DNA of 64,000 nt. Source: Segatella hominis. GTDB taxonomy: Bacteria; Bacteroidota; Bacteroidia; Bacteroidales; Bacteroidaceae. A program made the position numbers and the translations under genes. Every line of letters begins with the position of its first letter. Within the stretch, counting starts at the first letter, position 1. Shown piece after piece: positions 52,054 through 61,637 of the stretch. The stretch spans positions 725,501 through 789,500 of the forward strand of contig NZ_CP137559.1 of NCBI RefSeq assembly GCF_019249725.2, given 5' to 3'. The notes under the pieces are model-generated. The model worked only from the letters and a program-made list of their open reading frames with translations. It searched no databases and was not told the origin of the DNA.

Positions 52054-52851
52054 TGCTATGATTCTAGTCACTGTAAATAAGAAGTTGTATCGAAACGGAT
52101 GAGAAAAATATGTAGAAGAGTATAAATACAACATTTTTCGTTCCATCTTTTTCTTCTTATTTCTTATTTGAGTATTCCTTGATGCAGAATCCTGTCTTTC
52201 TCTCACATAATAAATTGCCTTTTCGGAAGTCGTCTTAATCTTTTTAATGCGATATGAAATCTTATACATGAAAAAGGCATCTTCACCATGTGTGATTCCT
52301 TCTACAAAACGTTCTTTACCGATAGAATTTATGTCTATTAGTTTACAGCAAGAACTGGAGAAAAAACTACGAGAATTCAGAATATTATGTTTCTTGTGCT
52401 TTTGGCTATTTTTAAAAGCAATACCAAGAAAATGTTCTTTTTCTTCTTTTTTACGTTCATCTACAGATTTTGCATAAGTTTCTACGATAGCATCGTTTTC
52501 TGCTTGTGCCAACATTTCTTCCAAATAGCAAGAACTAATCCAGTCATCATCATCAATAAATGTGATGTATCTCGATTTTACAGCTTCAATTCCAATATTT
52601 CTTGCTTGTGATACCCCCTTTGCTTTTGAGTATAGCAAAGTGGAATTGAATGTATATGATTTGAGATGTTCTTCTATTTTTGACCAATATGGTTCTTTTT
52701 CTCCATTTAATACAATGATGACTTGAAATTTGTCTTTATCTAAGGATTGCTTTTCTATACTATCCAAACAATCCCATAGGTAATCTTTGGGAATATATGT
52801 TGGTATAATAACGGTCAAACCATTATTCTCAGGTTCTTTATATTTTTGCAT
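52027..52851 (-). CDS. Glycosyltransferase family 2
   Basis: A protein of 274 residues, starting at ATG 52851; a TTG four codons upstream lies further inside the preceding gene. GT-A features are LTVIIPTY near residue 12, FQVIIVLNG, GVSQARNIGIEA and an acidic DDDD run (100-103) where the DxD metal motif belongs. It overlaps the previous gene by 14 bp, so translation is probably coupled. It is the last gene of the five- to six-gene exopolysaccharide operon on this strand. Confidence 0.9.
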   Translation of the reverse strand: MQKYKEPENNGLTVIIPTYIPKDYLWDCLDSIEKQSLDKDKFQVIIVLNGEKEPYWSKIEEHLKSYTFNSTLLYSKAKGVSQARNIGIEAVKSRYITFIDDDDWISSCYLEEMLAQAENDAIVETYAKSVDERKKEEKEHFLGIAFKNSQKHKKHNILNSRSFFSSSCCKLIDINSIGKERFVEGITHGEDAFFMYKISYRIKKIKTTSEKAIYYVRERQDSASRNTQIRNKKKKMERKMLYLYSSTYFSHPFRYNFLFTVTRIIATLRKLLLE

Positions 52852-53647
52852 ATTCAATTTCAATATTTCCTAATTCTGCTGCAATTTGTGAGTAAGATGA
52901 AAAAACACTTCCTATAATTTTTTGTGTTTTGCTTAAACAAAAAAGGTCCACAACCGCAAATTTCATCCCTTCTAATGTGTTGCGATCTACATCTTCTCTA
53001 ATAGTTATTATGGAATCAGGAAATTTTTCCTCCAATATATCCTTTACATGATCATCATCGCTGGCGAGATAAAATTTAGTATTTGCATCTTTCTTCAATT
53101 CTGCATTGATAGAATTAATAAAAGCTTCCAGAGGTGATGATTTTATAGACTCAATGTTGTCTGTTCTGCGAATATGGATTCCAATTGTTCTTTTTGTGAA
53201 ATTTTGAACAACTTTGTCGATTCTTTTCTGTATATCGAGTTGAGGTACAAATATATTCTTTAGCTCATATTCCTTACACATCGGGTAGCAGGATATCAAC
53301 AAAAGAGTATTTTTATACTGCTTTTTCAATTTCTCGTAAATATCACTATTGCTTCTGTATATGCTATAGTTGAATATACACTGCTCACTTAAAAGATGCA
53401 GAAGTAACGCTCTTTTCAGATAGTCCTTTGTACCATCAATTTTGTATATCCATTTCTGGTTTTCTTTCAACGTAATATGTTTATTATTTATTGGTTGAAA
53501 CAGGTCTTTGAAATCAGCTTTTAAGCCGATACTGTTATTCCAATATATGATAGCTTCAGATTGATAGCGCTCCGCAACAGCTATTCCTGTTGCGATGGCT
53601 CTCAATCTATTGCATAATCCACCTGTTGGTATAATTTTTACTTCCAT
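52838..53647 (-). CDS. Fucosyltransferase-like glycosyltransferase
   Basis: A protein of 269 residues from ATG 53647. The N-terminal GGLCNRLRA (9-17) and IGIHIRRTDN (H158, R160, R161) are the donor-binding motifs shared by the O-fucosyltransferase/NodZ/GT11 superfamily, and SSYSQIAAELG near the end fits the third motif. Donor GDP-fucose is inferred, not shown. It lies 4 bp after the WbsX gene. Confidence 0.75.
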   Translation of the reverse strand: MEVKIIPTGGLCNRLRAIATGIAVAERYQSEAIIYWNNSIGLKADFKDLFQPINNKHITLKENQKWIYKIDGTKDYLKRALLLHLLSEQCIFNYSIYRSNSDIYEKLKKQYKNTLLLISCYPMCKEYELKNIFVPQLDIQKRIDKVVQNFTKRTIGIHIRRTDNIESIKSSPLEAFINSINAELKKDANTKFYLASDDDHVKDILEEKFPDSIITIREDVDRNTLEGMKFAVVDLFCLSKTQKIIGSVFSSYSQIAAELGNIEIEYAKI

Positions 53648-53651
53648 AAAT

Positions 53652-54800
53652 TTAATCAATAATTGTATTTTTAATTGCGTCTAAATAACCATGACCATAT
53701 TTAATATCTGGTTCAACGTAATTTCCTTCACCCCATTCGTTCCAAGATCTTAAGAATATGATTTTATGTTCATTTTGTTTATCTTCTACAATCTTTAGAG
53801 CATCTTTGATGTGATTCTCAAAATTTTGAGGTGTGGAGTTAACGTAAATGCCCTCATTCTTACCAACTCTTGGAGTTCGATCCCAGTTAGAGATAATGGT
53901 TGGAAATACGTTTTCCCAATTGTCTTCTGGAGAGAAGAATTTTTTCACGACTTTTGGATAGTCGTATTTTAAAGCTGGCAAGAAAGGAAATCTTTCCTGA
54001 ATAGCTTTTCTAATTATTCTCTTGTATTTACCTTGATAAAGCATTTCTGCACGGTTCTTTCCAATTGGGTTGATACCATCGAATCCTAAATCTAAGAAGC
54101 TGTTATAGACATCGGCACTACTTTGCAAATTTGGCAATACTCGTGTTATACTTCCATCCGCATTTCTTTTTATAGTTGTAGTGGAAGCACACATTGCAAC
54201 AAAATATATACCTTTTAGCCCATTATCTTTTGCAAGTTTTCTCCAAAGCTCAATGAAATGAGTTACTTCTGCAAAGTGGTAAGGGTCAAAAATTAAAAAT
54301 AGTGGTTTACCATCTATTGTTATATATCTGTGATCTTTAAATGCTGGCAAGAGATGGTTGAAATGATTGATGTAGTCTTCATCACCAGGATAAAGTTGCT
54401 CACAAATCATTTTGTTTCCACCCTTGTTTTTCCACGTGTTGGTTTTCCAATCATGATTAGCCCATGCAAGGCAAAAAGGAAAATCAGGCTTTCCTGAACT
54501 TAGTACCTCTTCGAAAGGACGTTGTAAAAGTTGTTTGCCATTTCCCATCCAATAATGCCAATAACAAAAGCCTTCAATTCCTGCTTCTTTTGCTAATTGC
54601 GCTTGTTGTATGCGTGTCTCTTCTAATCGTAAATCATAGAATCCCAAGTCTGCAGGAATCTTTGGTTGATAATGGTTATGGAATACAGGACGGGCTTTGG
54701 CAACATTAGTCCATTCAGTAAACCCCGGTCCCCATACATTATCATTTTCTGGAATTGGGTGAAATTGAGGTAAATAATATGCAATAACTCTTGCTTTCAT
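53652..54800 (-). CDS. WbsX-family glycosyltransferase / GH99-like protein
   Basis: A protein of 382 residues with the WbsX hallmarks: AYYLPQFHPIPENDNVWG, GFTEWTNVAKA, GFCYWHYW and, near the end, RSWNEWGEGNYVEPD. Members are found in O-antigen and capsule clusters and have a GH99-like barrel; whether they transfer or hydrolyse sugars is unsettled. It starts 39 bp after the EpsG gene. Confidence 0.9.
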   Translation of the reverse strand: MKARVIAYYLPQFHPIPENDNVWGPGFTEWTNVAKARPVFHNHYQPKIPADLGFYDLRLEETRIQQAQLAKEAGIEGFCYWHYWMGNGKQLLQRPFEEVLSSGKPDFPFCLAWANHDWKTNTWKNKGGNKMICEQLYPGDEDYINHFNHLLPAFKDHRYITIDGKPLFLIFDPYHFAEVTHFIELWRKLAKDNGLKGIYFVAMCASTTTIKRNADGSITRVLPNLQSSADVYNSFLDLGFDGINPIGKNRAEMLYQGKYKRIIRKAIQERFPFLPALKYDYPKVVKKFFSPEDNWENVFPTIISNWDRTPRVGKNEGIYVNSTPQNFENHIKDALKIVEDKQNEHKIIFLRSWNEWGEGNYVEPDIKYGHGYLDAIKNTIID

Positions 54801-54839
54801 GTTGTTATATTTTTATATTTTTTATATTTTTGTTGTCGT

Positions 54840-55898
54840 TTAATCGGGCATGATTATATTTCCCAATCCATAATGCGGTATGCTTACATAGAGCAGAATG
54901 AGAGATATTATAACTACTATGGTGATACCTATCCACTTCTGTTTGATGGTGTATATAAGATAGGTATAAAGCAGTATATTCACGATACAATATAACTGGC
55001 TTGTTCGCAAAGCCAAAACTGGCAAAAAGGAAAGTGCTGAATACAGAGACAATCCTATTGCTGAAGTTTTAAGTAATATCGGGAAATTACTGCATAGTTT
55101 TGTCAGCGTATCCTTAAAAAGGAAGAGGTAATAAAACAGCAATATCGACATGATATGCAGCGGATCAAAAATATTGATTGCTACTGTTATTTTTCCCTTC
55201 TCTACTGCAGTCTGGTAAATTGCCAGTTTGTTACCGATAAATGGAATTGATGGATTCATCAGAATACTACCCCCTGCATAGAATACTACATATCCCAACG
55301 GAATAGCGCATAGAAATAGAATAGTTGTCTTTTTGTTGAAAGGTTTGTTGTTCAGAAATATGATAGGAAGGAGTGTTAATGATGAATAATGTATTAAAGA
55401 TCCTCCAAGCAAAAGCAAGAAGGCTATTTTCTTTTTGTTCTCTGTTATGAGATGAAGTGCAATAAGTAATATTCCCGATACGACTCCTGCTCTTATCTGT
55501 GTAAGGTCATGCAGTACATAGTAGAAGCTAATGTAACATAACAGTGGAATAAAATAGAATTCGGTCAATTTCCTAAATGCAAACATTTTTAAAGACACTC
55601 CGAATAGTGCGTAAATCAAAAACAAAATGTGTACATTGTCTGTAAAGCATCTCAAAATGTATGATATGAGCAGAAATGAAGGCTCAACCATCTCGTCTGT
55701 TCTATTCTTGAAATAATTCAAGAATGTTTTTTCGTAATTTTCAGAGTCTGGATCCAAGCCGATTTCTCGAAATCCAGCAATAATTATCAGTACAAGACCT
55801 ATCAGAAAAAATAATGGCTTCTGATATTTCTTGATATATTCTTCTAAGTAACAAAGTATAGCAATGATAATAAACATTGCCAATAAGATGTAACCCAT
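54840..55898 (-). CDS. EpsG-family polysaccharide polymerase (Wzy-type)
   Basis: A protein of 352 residues with about ten hydrophobic segments and no signal peptide. It resembles EpsG/Wzy polymerases that join repeat units in the periplasm, with an early RSLD/REIGLDPDSENYEK-type loop (here REIGLDPDSENYEKTF) typical of EpsG. It lies 6 bp after the flippase gene. Polymerase identity is based on membrane plan and context because these proteins share little sequence. Confidence 0.85.
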   Translation of the reverse strand: MGYILLAMFIIIAILCYLEEYIKKYQKPLFFLIGLVLIIIAGFREIGLDPDSENYEKTFLNYFKNRTDEMVEPSFLLISYILRCFTDNVHILFLIYALFGVSLKMFAFRKLTEFYFIPLLCYISFYYVLHDLTQIRAGVVSGILLIALHLITENKKKIAFLLLLGGSLIHYSSLTLLPIIFLNNKPFNKKTTILFLCAIPLGYVVFYAGGSILMNPSIPFIGNKLAIYQTAVEKGKITVAINIFDPLHIMSILLFYYLFLFKDTLTKLCSNFPILLKTSAIGLSLYSALSFLPVLALRTSQLYCIVNILLYTYLIYTIKQKWIGITIVVIISLILLYVSIPHYGLGNIIMPD

Positions 55899-55904
55899 AT
55901 TGCT

Positions 55905-57446
55905 TTATTTTTTTATTTTTCTATTAACTAACTCTTTGATAAGTTTCCGTTCCGTTTTTGAAATGCCAACAGTATATAATAGGATGGATATGCTTATTGC
56001 AGAAACGGCAAACGACAAGATGAGTTGAAGTATCCTGTTTGTATTCAACGTCTCTACGCAATATACAATCAGCGTTGTTGCAGAAATAATCAGGATGCCC
56101 GGTAAAACCAGTCGTGCCATATATTTAAAGATGGTTAAGTAGGATATACTTTTCTGCAGCATGAGTAATCTGATGATATGTGCCAAAATGCAAAGTCCAA
56201 TCATGGTGATGAACACATAATAGGATGGCATGCCTAACTTGAATAGGATCCAGCAGATAGGCAGGCACAGTATCGTCATACTTTCCACATACATACTGTA
56301 TTTGCGTATGTTGCCTGTTGCCTGTATGATAGTGGTAATCGGATTATGTAATGCCAAGCATATAGTATAAACCGCATAGAGTCTAGAATACAAAACCATG
56401 GTAGGTGTATACTTCCCAAGCCAAAGTTTAAGTAAAGTCTCTGCTTCGAAGATGAAGGGGATAAGTACCATCGTCAGCAGATAGAGTATGGCCTTGCTGC
56501 TTGCGAAGAAAAGCTGTTCTAAATATCCATTCTCCTTTGCAGAATATGATTTAATCATTGCTGGTCGGAATGCAATGACGATACTGTTGGTGAGAGTATT
56601 GATTGCATTGTATATTTGATTGGCAATACCAAAAGCAGCATTGATAATAGGGCCAAAAAATATGTTTAGGATGATGGTGCTTCCCTGAGTCATGCCTACA
56701 CCAGCCAATGCTCCATAGAAAGACCAGCCAGAGAAGGAAAATAATTCCTTGTATAGGCTTTTTTTTCTTACTATGGTATATTTACATTCCGAATATTTTT
56801 TCTTTGCAATTATGATATAAAGTATCATCACCATTAACGCCTCAAACATCAGGGCTGCTCCGTAAAATAACAGATTATCACCACCTGTCATACCAATACA
56901 ATAGGCTATTAGAAGTTTTACGATGCAATCAATTGTAGATATCAAGGCATAATATCCCATGTTCTCATTGGCAAAGATTGCACCGATGAATGGTATCTGA
57001 AGAAGTGTAAATATGAAAGAGCAAAGGGAAAATTGAAAAATCCATTGAGCTACTTCCAAACGTTCTTGCGGAATGGTAAGTTGGGTAGAAATTAGCCATG
57101 GTCCAATCAGCTCGATAATGATAAACAAAATGAGAGCTGTCAGCATAACGATGTTGAGGCTAACCGAGAAAATCTCCTTCAATCGTTCTGTATCTCCTTT
57201 ACCCATTGCGAAAGAATAAAAACGTTGCGTAGACAAAGCAAGTACGTTACTGAAGCATGTGCTTGCAGTTACTACTCCTGCTACGGCATTGAAGATTCCA
57301 TAATCTTCAGTGCCAAGTCCTGCCAATACCCAACGTATTGTGTAGAGATTGACGAAGGTTATAATAAGCATTCTGGCGAATAGCACTAATGTATTGGATG
57401 CTATTCGCTTAGAACGGTTTTGTATGTTTTTACTACTTGCATACAT
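55905..57446 (-). CDS. Polysaccharide flippase (Wzx/MATE-like)
   Basis: A protein of 513 residues with about 14 membrane segments, beginning with a basic N-terminus (NIQNRSKRIASNTLVLFARM) and a YTIRWVLAGLGTEDYGIF segment typical of Bacteroidota Wzx. It would move the lipid-linked repeat unit across the inner membrane. It starts 2 bp after wzz ends and is followed by the polymerase, the usual Wzx/Wzy grouping. Confidence 0.93.
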   Translation of the reverse strand: MYASSKNIQNRSKRIASNTLVLFARMLIITFVNLYTIRWVLAGLGTEDYGIFNAVAGVVTASTCFSNVLALSTQRFYSFAMGKGDTERLKEIFSVSLNIVMLTALILFIIIELIGPWLISTQLTIPQERLEVAQWIFQFSLCSFIFTLLQIPFIGAIFANENMGYYALISTIDCIVKLLIAYCIGMTGGDNLLFYGAALMFEALMVMILYIIIAKKKYSECKYTIVRKKSLYKELFSFSGWSFYGALAGVGMTQGSTIILNIFFGPIINAAFGIANQIYNAINTLTNSIVIAFRPAMIKSYSAKENGYLEQLFFASSKAILYLLTMVLIPFIFEAETLLKLWLGKYTPTMVLYSRLYAVYTICLALHNPITTIIQATGNIRKYSMYVESMTILCLPICWILFKLGMPSYYVFITMIGLCILAHIIRLLMLQKSISYLTIFKYMARLVLPGILIISATTLIVYCVETLNTNRILQLILSFAVSAISISILLYTVGISKTERKLIKELVNRKIKK

Positions 57447-57448
57447 AT

Positions 57449-58498
57449 TTAATCTATTTCTCCAAATATGACTTTTCTAACAGAAAAAAATGTAATGATT
57501 ATGAAAGCTAATAAAGTCATTCCTAAAGCAAAAATCATTCTTTTTGGTCCTGTTGGCTTCAAAGGAACTGAGGCATTTTGTAATGTTGTAAATGCCGGAG
57601 TTTGCATTAATAATTTTGCTTGTGCTTGTTGAACTTGTGTTGTCAATGCAGTATAATTATTATATAATAACTGCATTTCGTTCTCTAAGTCATTTTCTTT
57701 CAGTTTAAATGACTCTAAGACAACGTCCTGGTTAGCGTCGGAATAGCTTCCATAAGTACGACGTACCTTTTCATATTTCTCTTTAGCATCTTTGCACATC
57801 TTCTGATAATATTCCAGGTCTGTACGAGCTTTTCTTGTACGATACTCTGTAATAAACTGCTGGAGTCTTGCTCTTACTGTGTCAGCTATTGTTGCGCAGA
57901 TCAAAGGATCTTGGTCATCGACAGATATTGAGATGACATAGTCTTTCTTATCAACGCTACATTTTATAAGAGTACCCATGCTTTTTGCTACTTCATCTTG
58001 TTTTTTAGTCAACATAAAAGAATTAACTTTTTGCTGACTAATGCCTGAAGCCTCTTTGCTTGCAAATATGTTTTTGATAGCTTCAATGGCTTGTGTCCAC
58101 CATGGTGCTTTTTGCATCGTTGATAAATAATTGTAGTATGTTGTATTTATCTTACCATCTTTAGATTTTACTTTCACATCAAAAAGACTGGTTATAAAAT
58201 CATTAGATTGAATCAGATCAGGATACAATTCAGGAAAAAGGGCATCACCACCCTTAGATGTTCCCATATCAAATCCAAAGGAGGATGCTATATCGCTCAA
58301 AGAACTTGAATTAAAACTGGAAAGTTCAGGTGCTAATTTTACAGTAGATGTATATGTCCTTGGTACACAAACTATGAGTAAATAGGATACAACTGCGACT
58401 ACTGGTAGTGCAATTATGTATGCCTTTTTATGTTGCCACATTGTTTTGGCAATAGCAACTACATCTATTTGCTTTGTTTTTTCTTCTTTATATTCCAT
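57449..58498 (-). CDS. Wzz-type chain-length determinant
   Basis: A protein of 349 residues. Membrane helices lie at about 30-50 and 320-342 and bracket a periplasmic coiled-coil-rich domain (about 220-300). Before the second helix is the Pro/Gly motif PLKPTGPKR, standard for the family. It has no cytoplasmic kinase domain, so it is of the short Wzz/co-polymerase type without a BY-kinase. It is the first gene of the operon, with a possible promoter 60 bp upstream. Confidence 0.92.
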   Translation of the reverse strand: MEYKEEKTKQIDVVAIAKTMWQHKKAYIIALPVVAVVSYLLIVCVPRTYTSTVKLAPELSSFNSSSLSDIASSFGFDMGTSKGGDALFPELYPDLIQSNDFITSLFDVKVKSKDGKINTTYYNYLSTMQKAPWWTQAIEAIKNIFASKEASGISQQKVNSFMLTKKQDEVAKSMGTLIKCSVDKKDYVISISVDDQDPLICATIADTVRARLQQFITEYRTRKARTDLEYYQKMCKDAKEKYEKVRRTYGSYSDANQDVVLESFKLKENDLENEMQLLYNNYTALTTQVQQAQAKLLMQTPAFTTLQNASVPLKPTGPKRMIFALGMTLLAFIIITFFSVRKVIFGEID

Positions 58499-58558
58499 GT
58501 TATTTTTGTTTGCTTATTTTATATATAATGCAAAATTACTAAATTTATTTTGTTTGAG

Positions 58559-58566
58559 CAAAGATA
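58559..58566 (-). promoter_or_regulatory. Candidate -7 box of the exopolysaccharide operon
   Basis: Minus strand TATCTTTG fits TAnnTTTG and is 60 bp before the wzz ATG. No TTTG is present at the expected distance. Confidence 0.4.
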
Positions 58567-58760
58567 TTTTTCATTTTATCCCTCTTTTAGTGGAAAAATG
58601 CAATGAATGGAAGAAAAACAAGATGAAGTGATGGTCTTATTTACATTTGGACATTCTCTTGGATAACAATGAATACATCGCATAGCAACTGTTGCAATAA
58701 GATTTTTTCCTTTTTTCTCTTTTTGAGTGCTGATATTTTGAAAAATATCTTTTGAAAATA

Positions 58761-58792
58761 TTTGGTGATTTTCTTTTTTATATGTATATTTG
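58761..58792 (+). promoter_or_regulatory. Promoter upstream of the broken ATPase-nuclease copy
   Basis: TTTG (58761-58764), a 20-bp gap and TATATTTG (58785-58792), an exact consensus fit, but 128 bp before the ATG, unlike the very short leaders of copies 1 to 4. Confidence 0.65.
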
Positions 58793-58919
58793 CAAAATAT
58801 ATTATGAGCTATATTTAATTTCCTTAGGAATATTGACACTATTGTATATGTTTGTCTTTAGTGGCGATTTTCTACTGATATTGACAGTAGATAGATTAGG
58901 GATAAAATAAAGATTCAAA

Positions 58920-59746
58920 ATGATGAAACAAAAAAGAAAAATGCCTTTGGGCATACAGGACTTTGAAGAAATGCGTAGGGGTGATTATCTCTATGTGGAT
59001 AAGACGGATATTGTATGGCAGTTGGCTAACGGCGTTAAGTACAATTTCCTAAGTCGTCCTCGTCGTTTTGGTAAGTCCCTGTTGTGCTCTACCCTCAAGT
59101 GTTATTTTGAAGGAAGGAAAGAACTCTTTGAAGGATTGAAAATCATGCAGATGGAGGAAGACTGGGTCAAACGTCCGGTCATCTATCTAAGTATGAGTTT
59201 GGGTGGCTCTTCTGCTCAGGAACTTAAGGAATATTTGCATTGGTTCTAATGAAATGCTTAATAAACTTTTAAAAAAGTATGTGGATGATATACCTTCACT
59301 TGATGGTAGTCTCATAGATGCTGATTATTTGGAGATGAGTGATGTCAATATGGACGAGCCGAAACTCTTTCTCTATCAGTCTGGTTATCTTACCATTAAG
59401 GTTGTGAAAGGTGATTGTTACTTGTTAGGTTATCCAAATAGGGAAGTGAAGAAGGCTATGTATGAAATGGTTTTGCCTATGATGACAGATAAGCCTTCTT
59501 CTGAAGTGACTACTCTGGTTCAAAAGTTGAAAATGAACTTGTCTATGGGGAATGTAGATGATGCTATGCTTTGTCTCAAAGGGTTGGTAGCAGGTAGATA
59601 ATGGTGGGATTAAAGCGGCTATTAGTCAGATGAAGTCTCGTCATTATGCTGATATTTATGCGGCAAGTGAAAAGAAAATAATCTGTTTAGCTCTTGAATT
59701 TTCTAAAGAAAGCAGAGGACTGAAAGAGTGGCAGGTTCTGGATTAG
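58920..59746 (+). pseudogene. ATPase-nuclease copy with two large deletions
   Basis: The first 105 codons are a normal N-terminus ([31 protein letters not shown]). Near 59240 the sequence jumps, in another frame, to LNKLLKKYVDDIPSLDG, which corresponds to the region about 200 codons later in intact copies. At about 59600 a second jump removes the nuclease core and leaves the tail (NGGIKAAISQMKSRHYA ... LKEWQVLD). Walker B and the GRxD/ExK residues are gone, so it cannot encode an active enzyme. A short ATP-loop-containing peptide of 109 residues might still be made. Confidence 0.88.
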
Positions 59747-59753
59747 TCCAATA

Positions 59754-59791
59754 AAAACGAGCGGAAGATTTTAATTTCTTCCGCTCGTTTT
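59754..59791. terminator. Bidirectional hairpin terminator
   Basis: AAAACGAGCGGAAGA pairs with TCTTCCGCTCGTTTT around an 8-nt AT loop, between the broken copy and copy 5. Confidence 0.85.
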
Positions 59792-59797
59792 GCTAAT

Positions 59798-59826
59798 GTT
59801 TATATCTCTCCAATCTCTGTCGTCTT
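59798..59826. repeat. 29-bp direct repeat, copy A
   Basis: The sequence starting GTTTATATCTCTCCAATCTC is identical over 29 bp to 61609-61637. It lies just beyond the 3' end of ATPase-nuclease copy 5. Confidence 0.85.
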
Positions 59827-59863
59827 TTATTTCGCAATAGTCTAAAATAAAACAATGCCTGAA

Positions 59864-61402
59864 TTATCCCACCTTCCAACTCTCTACTCCTCTTGTCTTG
59901 CTGGAGAAGTTGATGCCGAGCTTGATAATTGTTCGCTTATCCATAGCGAAAGGAGCTGCATAGTTTTTGGACTCTATCTGTTGCAGGGCTTCTTCTGCAC
60001 TTCCGTCTAATTTGCATTCAATGATGTAAATGTAGTCGGAAGTTTGAATGAGAACGTCCATCCTGCCATCACTTGTCGGTATTTCTACCTGTGTGCGGAA
60101 TCCCATAATCTTAAAAATGAGATATAGGGCATTTTGGAAGTAAAGTTCTGCTTCGCCTGCTACCTGATAGTTGTTGTCTGCAAAGAAAGCAGTAAGCCGA
60201 TTCATAAATTGTTCAACATGTCCTGCTTCCACATCCTTGACAAACTCATCGACCATAAAGGCGGAACGATCACCCGCAGAACAGTATAGTGGCAGCAGGA
60301 AGTTAAGGAAACCTTCTTCCACTTCTCTGTTAGGGAAACCAAGTAGGTATTTCTTAAACCTTTCGTCATAGCCTTTGATAGTGAGATAACCACTCTGGTA
60401 TATCACAGGTATCGGATTGGTTGACAGTGAATCCACGCTGTTGATTACATCGTCTGATACCCTTTCCTTTGTCATGTCTGGCAAACGATAGTTGTGCATT
60501 TTCAGCAAGTCAACTAGAAATGTGGGTGTGCCAGTCTCAAACCAGTAGTCTTTATAGCGAAGTCTTGACAAAGTGTTCAGTACGCTGAATGGGTTATAGA
60601 GACCTACTGTATTTTCCTCGAAATGATATCCGTCGTATCTTGCTTTCAGTTTTGCTATTGTGGATTCTTCTGTATCGCCATTGGCTTCGGCTAATTCGCT
60701 GATACCTTCCTTGAAATTCGTAAGCAGTTCCTTCTCTGTCATTCCGCAGATGCTGATATAACGATGGTCCATCGAGATATCCGTCAGGTTGTTGAGGTCG
60801 CTGAACACGCTAACCTTGCCAAACTTGGTTACACCTGTGAGGAATGCAAACTTGATATATCGGTCTTGGGTTTTCAAAACCGAATAGAATGCTTTCAGCT
60901 GTGCACGGTGTTCTGCCTGTAACTCAGGGTCGCGCAGGGTCTGAAGTATAGGCTTGTCGTATTCATCTATAAGAATAACGACACCACATCCTTCTTTCTC
61001 CGCAGCTCTTGCTATCACACCCTTGAAACGAAGGGCAAGTGTGGCTTCTGACTCACGGGCTCCATATTTGTCCTCCCAACCTGTAAGGTAATCGTTAAGT
61101 ACATTATATAGGCTGTCCTTTTCTCGAAAGTTGGCGGTATTGAGGTCAATATGGAATATAGGATATTTCTTCCATTCTGTCTCTAAGTCATAAATGGCAA
61201 GGCCTTCGAAGAGTTCCTTCTTGCCTTGGAAATATGCTTCCAGGGTGGACAAGAAGAGACTCTTGCCGAATCGTCTCGGACGACTCAGAAAGTAATATTT
61301 GCCCTCATCTGCGAGCTTATATACAAAGTTTGTCTTGTCAACGTATTTGTAACCGTTACGTCGCAAGTCTTCGAAATTTTGTATTCCTATTGGATATTTC
61401 AT
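59864..61402 (-). CDS. AAA-ATPase/PD-(D/E)XK nuclease family protein, copy 5
   Basis: A protein of 512 residues, MKYPIGIQNFEDLRRNGYKYVDKT at the start (read as a motif). Walker [10 protein letters not shown], Walker B VVILIDEYDKP, sensor FAFLTGVTKFGKVS and nuclease core GRMDVLIQTSD / IECK / QIESKNYA are intact. It is the only complete minus-strand member. It is enclosed by an exact 29-bp direct repeat whose right copy is the 3' end of the neighbouring nuclease fragment. Unlike copies 1 to 4 its likely promoter leaves a leader of about 80 nt. Confidence 0.88.
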   Translation of the reverse strand: MKYPIGIQNFEDLRRNGYKYVDKTNFVYKLADEGKYYFLSRPRRFGKSLFLSTLEAYFQGKKELFEGLAIYDLETEWKKYPIFHIDLNTANFREKDSLYNVLNDYLTGWEDKYGARESEATLALRFKGVIARAAEKEGCGVVILIDEYDKPILQTLRDPELQAEHRAQLKAFYSVLKTQDRYIKFAFLTGVTKFGKVSVFSDLNNLTDISMDHRYISICGMTEKELLTNFKEGISELAEANGDTEESTIAKLKARYDGYHFEENTVGLYNPFSVLNTLSRLRYKDYWFETGTPTFLVDLLKMHNYRLPDMTKERVSDDVINSVDSLSTNPIPVIYQSGYLTIKGYDERFKKYLLGFPNREVEEGFLNFLLPLYCSAGDRSAFMVDEFVKDVEAGHVEQFMNRLTAFFADNNYQVAGEAELYFQNALYLIFKIMGFRTQVEIPTSDGRMDVLIQTSDYIYIIECKLDGSAEEALQQIESKNYAAPFAMDKRTIIKLGINFSSKTRGVESWKVG

Positions 61403-61490
61403 TAGAATGACTCCTTTCTTGAGGTGTTTTGTTGTTTCTTACTTCGTCATTTTAGCAACAGTTGCTATCTTATGACATGCTTCCTAAATG

Positions 61491-61521
61491 CAAAATTAAG
61501 CATTTTTTCTGAGTTACCCAA
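61491..61521 (-). promoter_or_regulatory. Probable promoter of ATPase-nuclease copy 5
   Basis: Minus strand TTG (61521-61519), a 20-bp gap and TAATTTTG (61498-61491). The -33 box lacks one T of TTTG. Confidence 0.5.
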
Positions 61522-61608
61522 CTTGTGAAGTGTTAAATGTTCGTTGTAAACGAAATTATGGCACTTTTCGCCCGATTTGGGCTTGGGTAACATGTATATA
61601 ATGCAAAA

Positions 61609-61637
61609 GTTTATATCTCTCCAATCTCTGTCGTCTT
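61609..61637. repeat. 29-bp direct repeat, copy B
   Basis: Identical to 59798-59826. Here it encodes the last codons (KTTEIGEI and stop) of the nuclease fragment on the minus strand. Confidence 0.85.
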
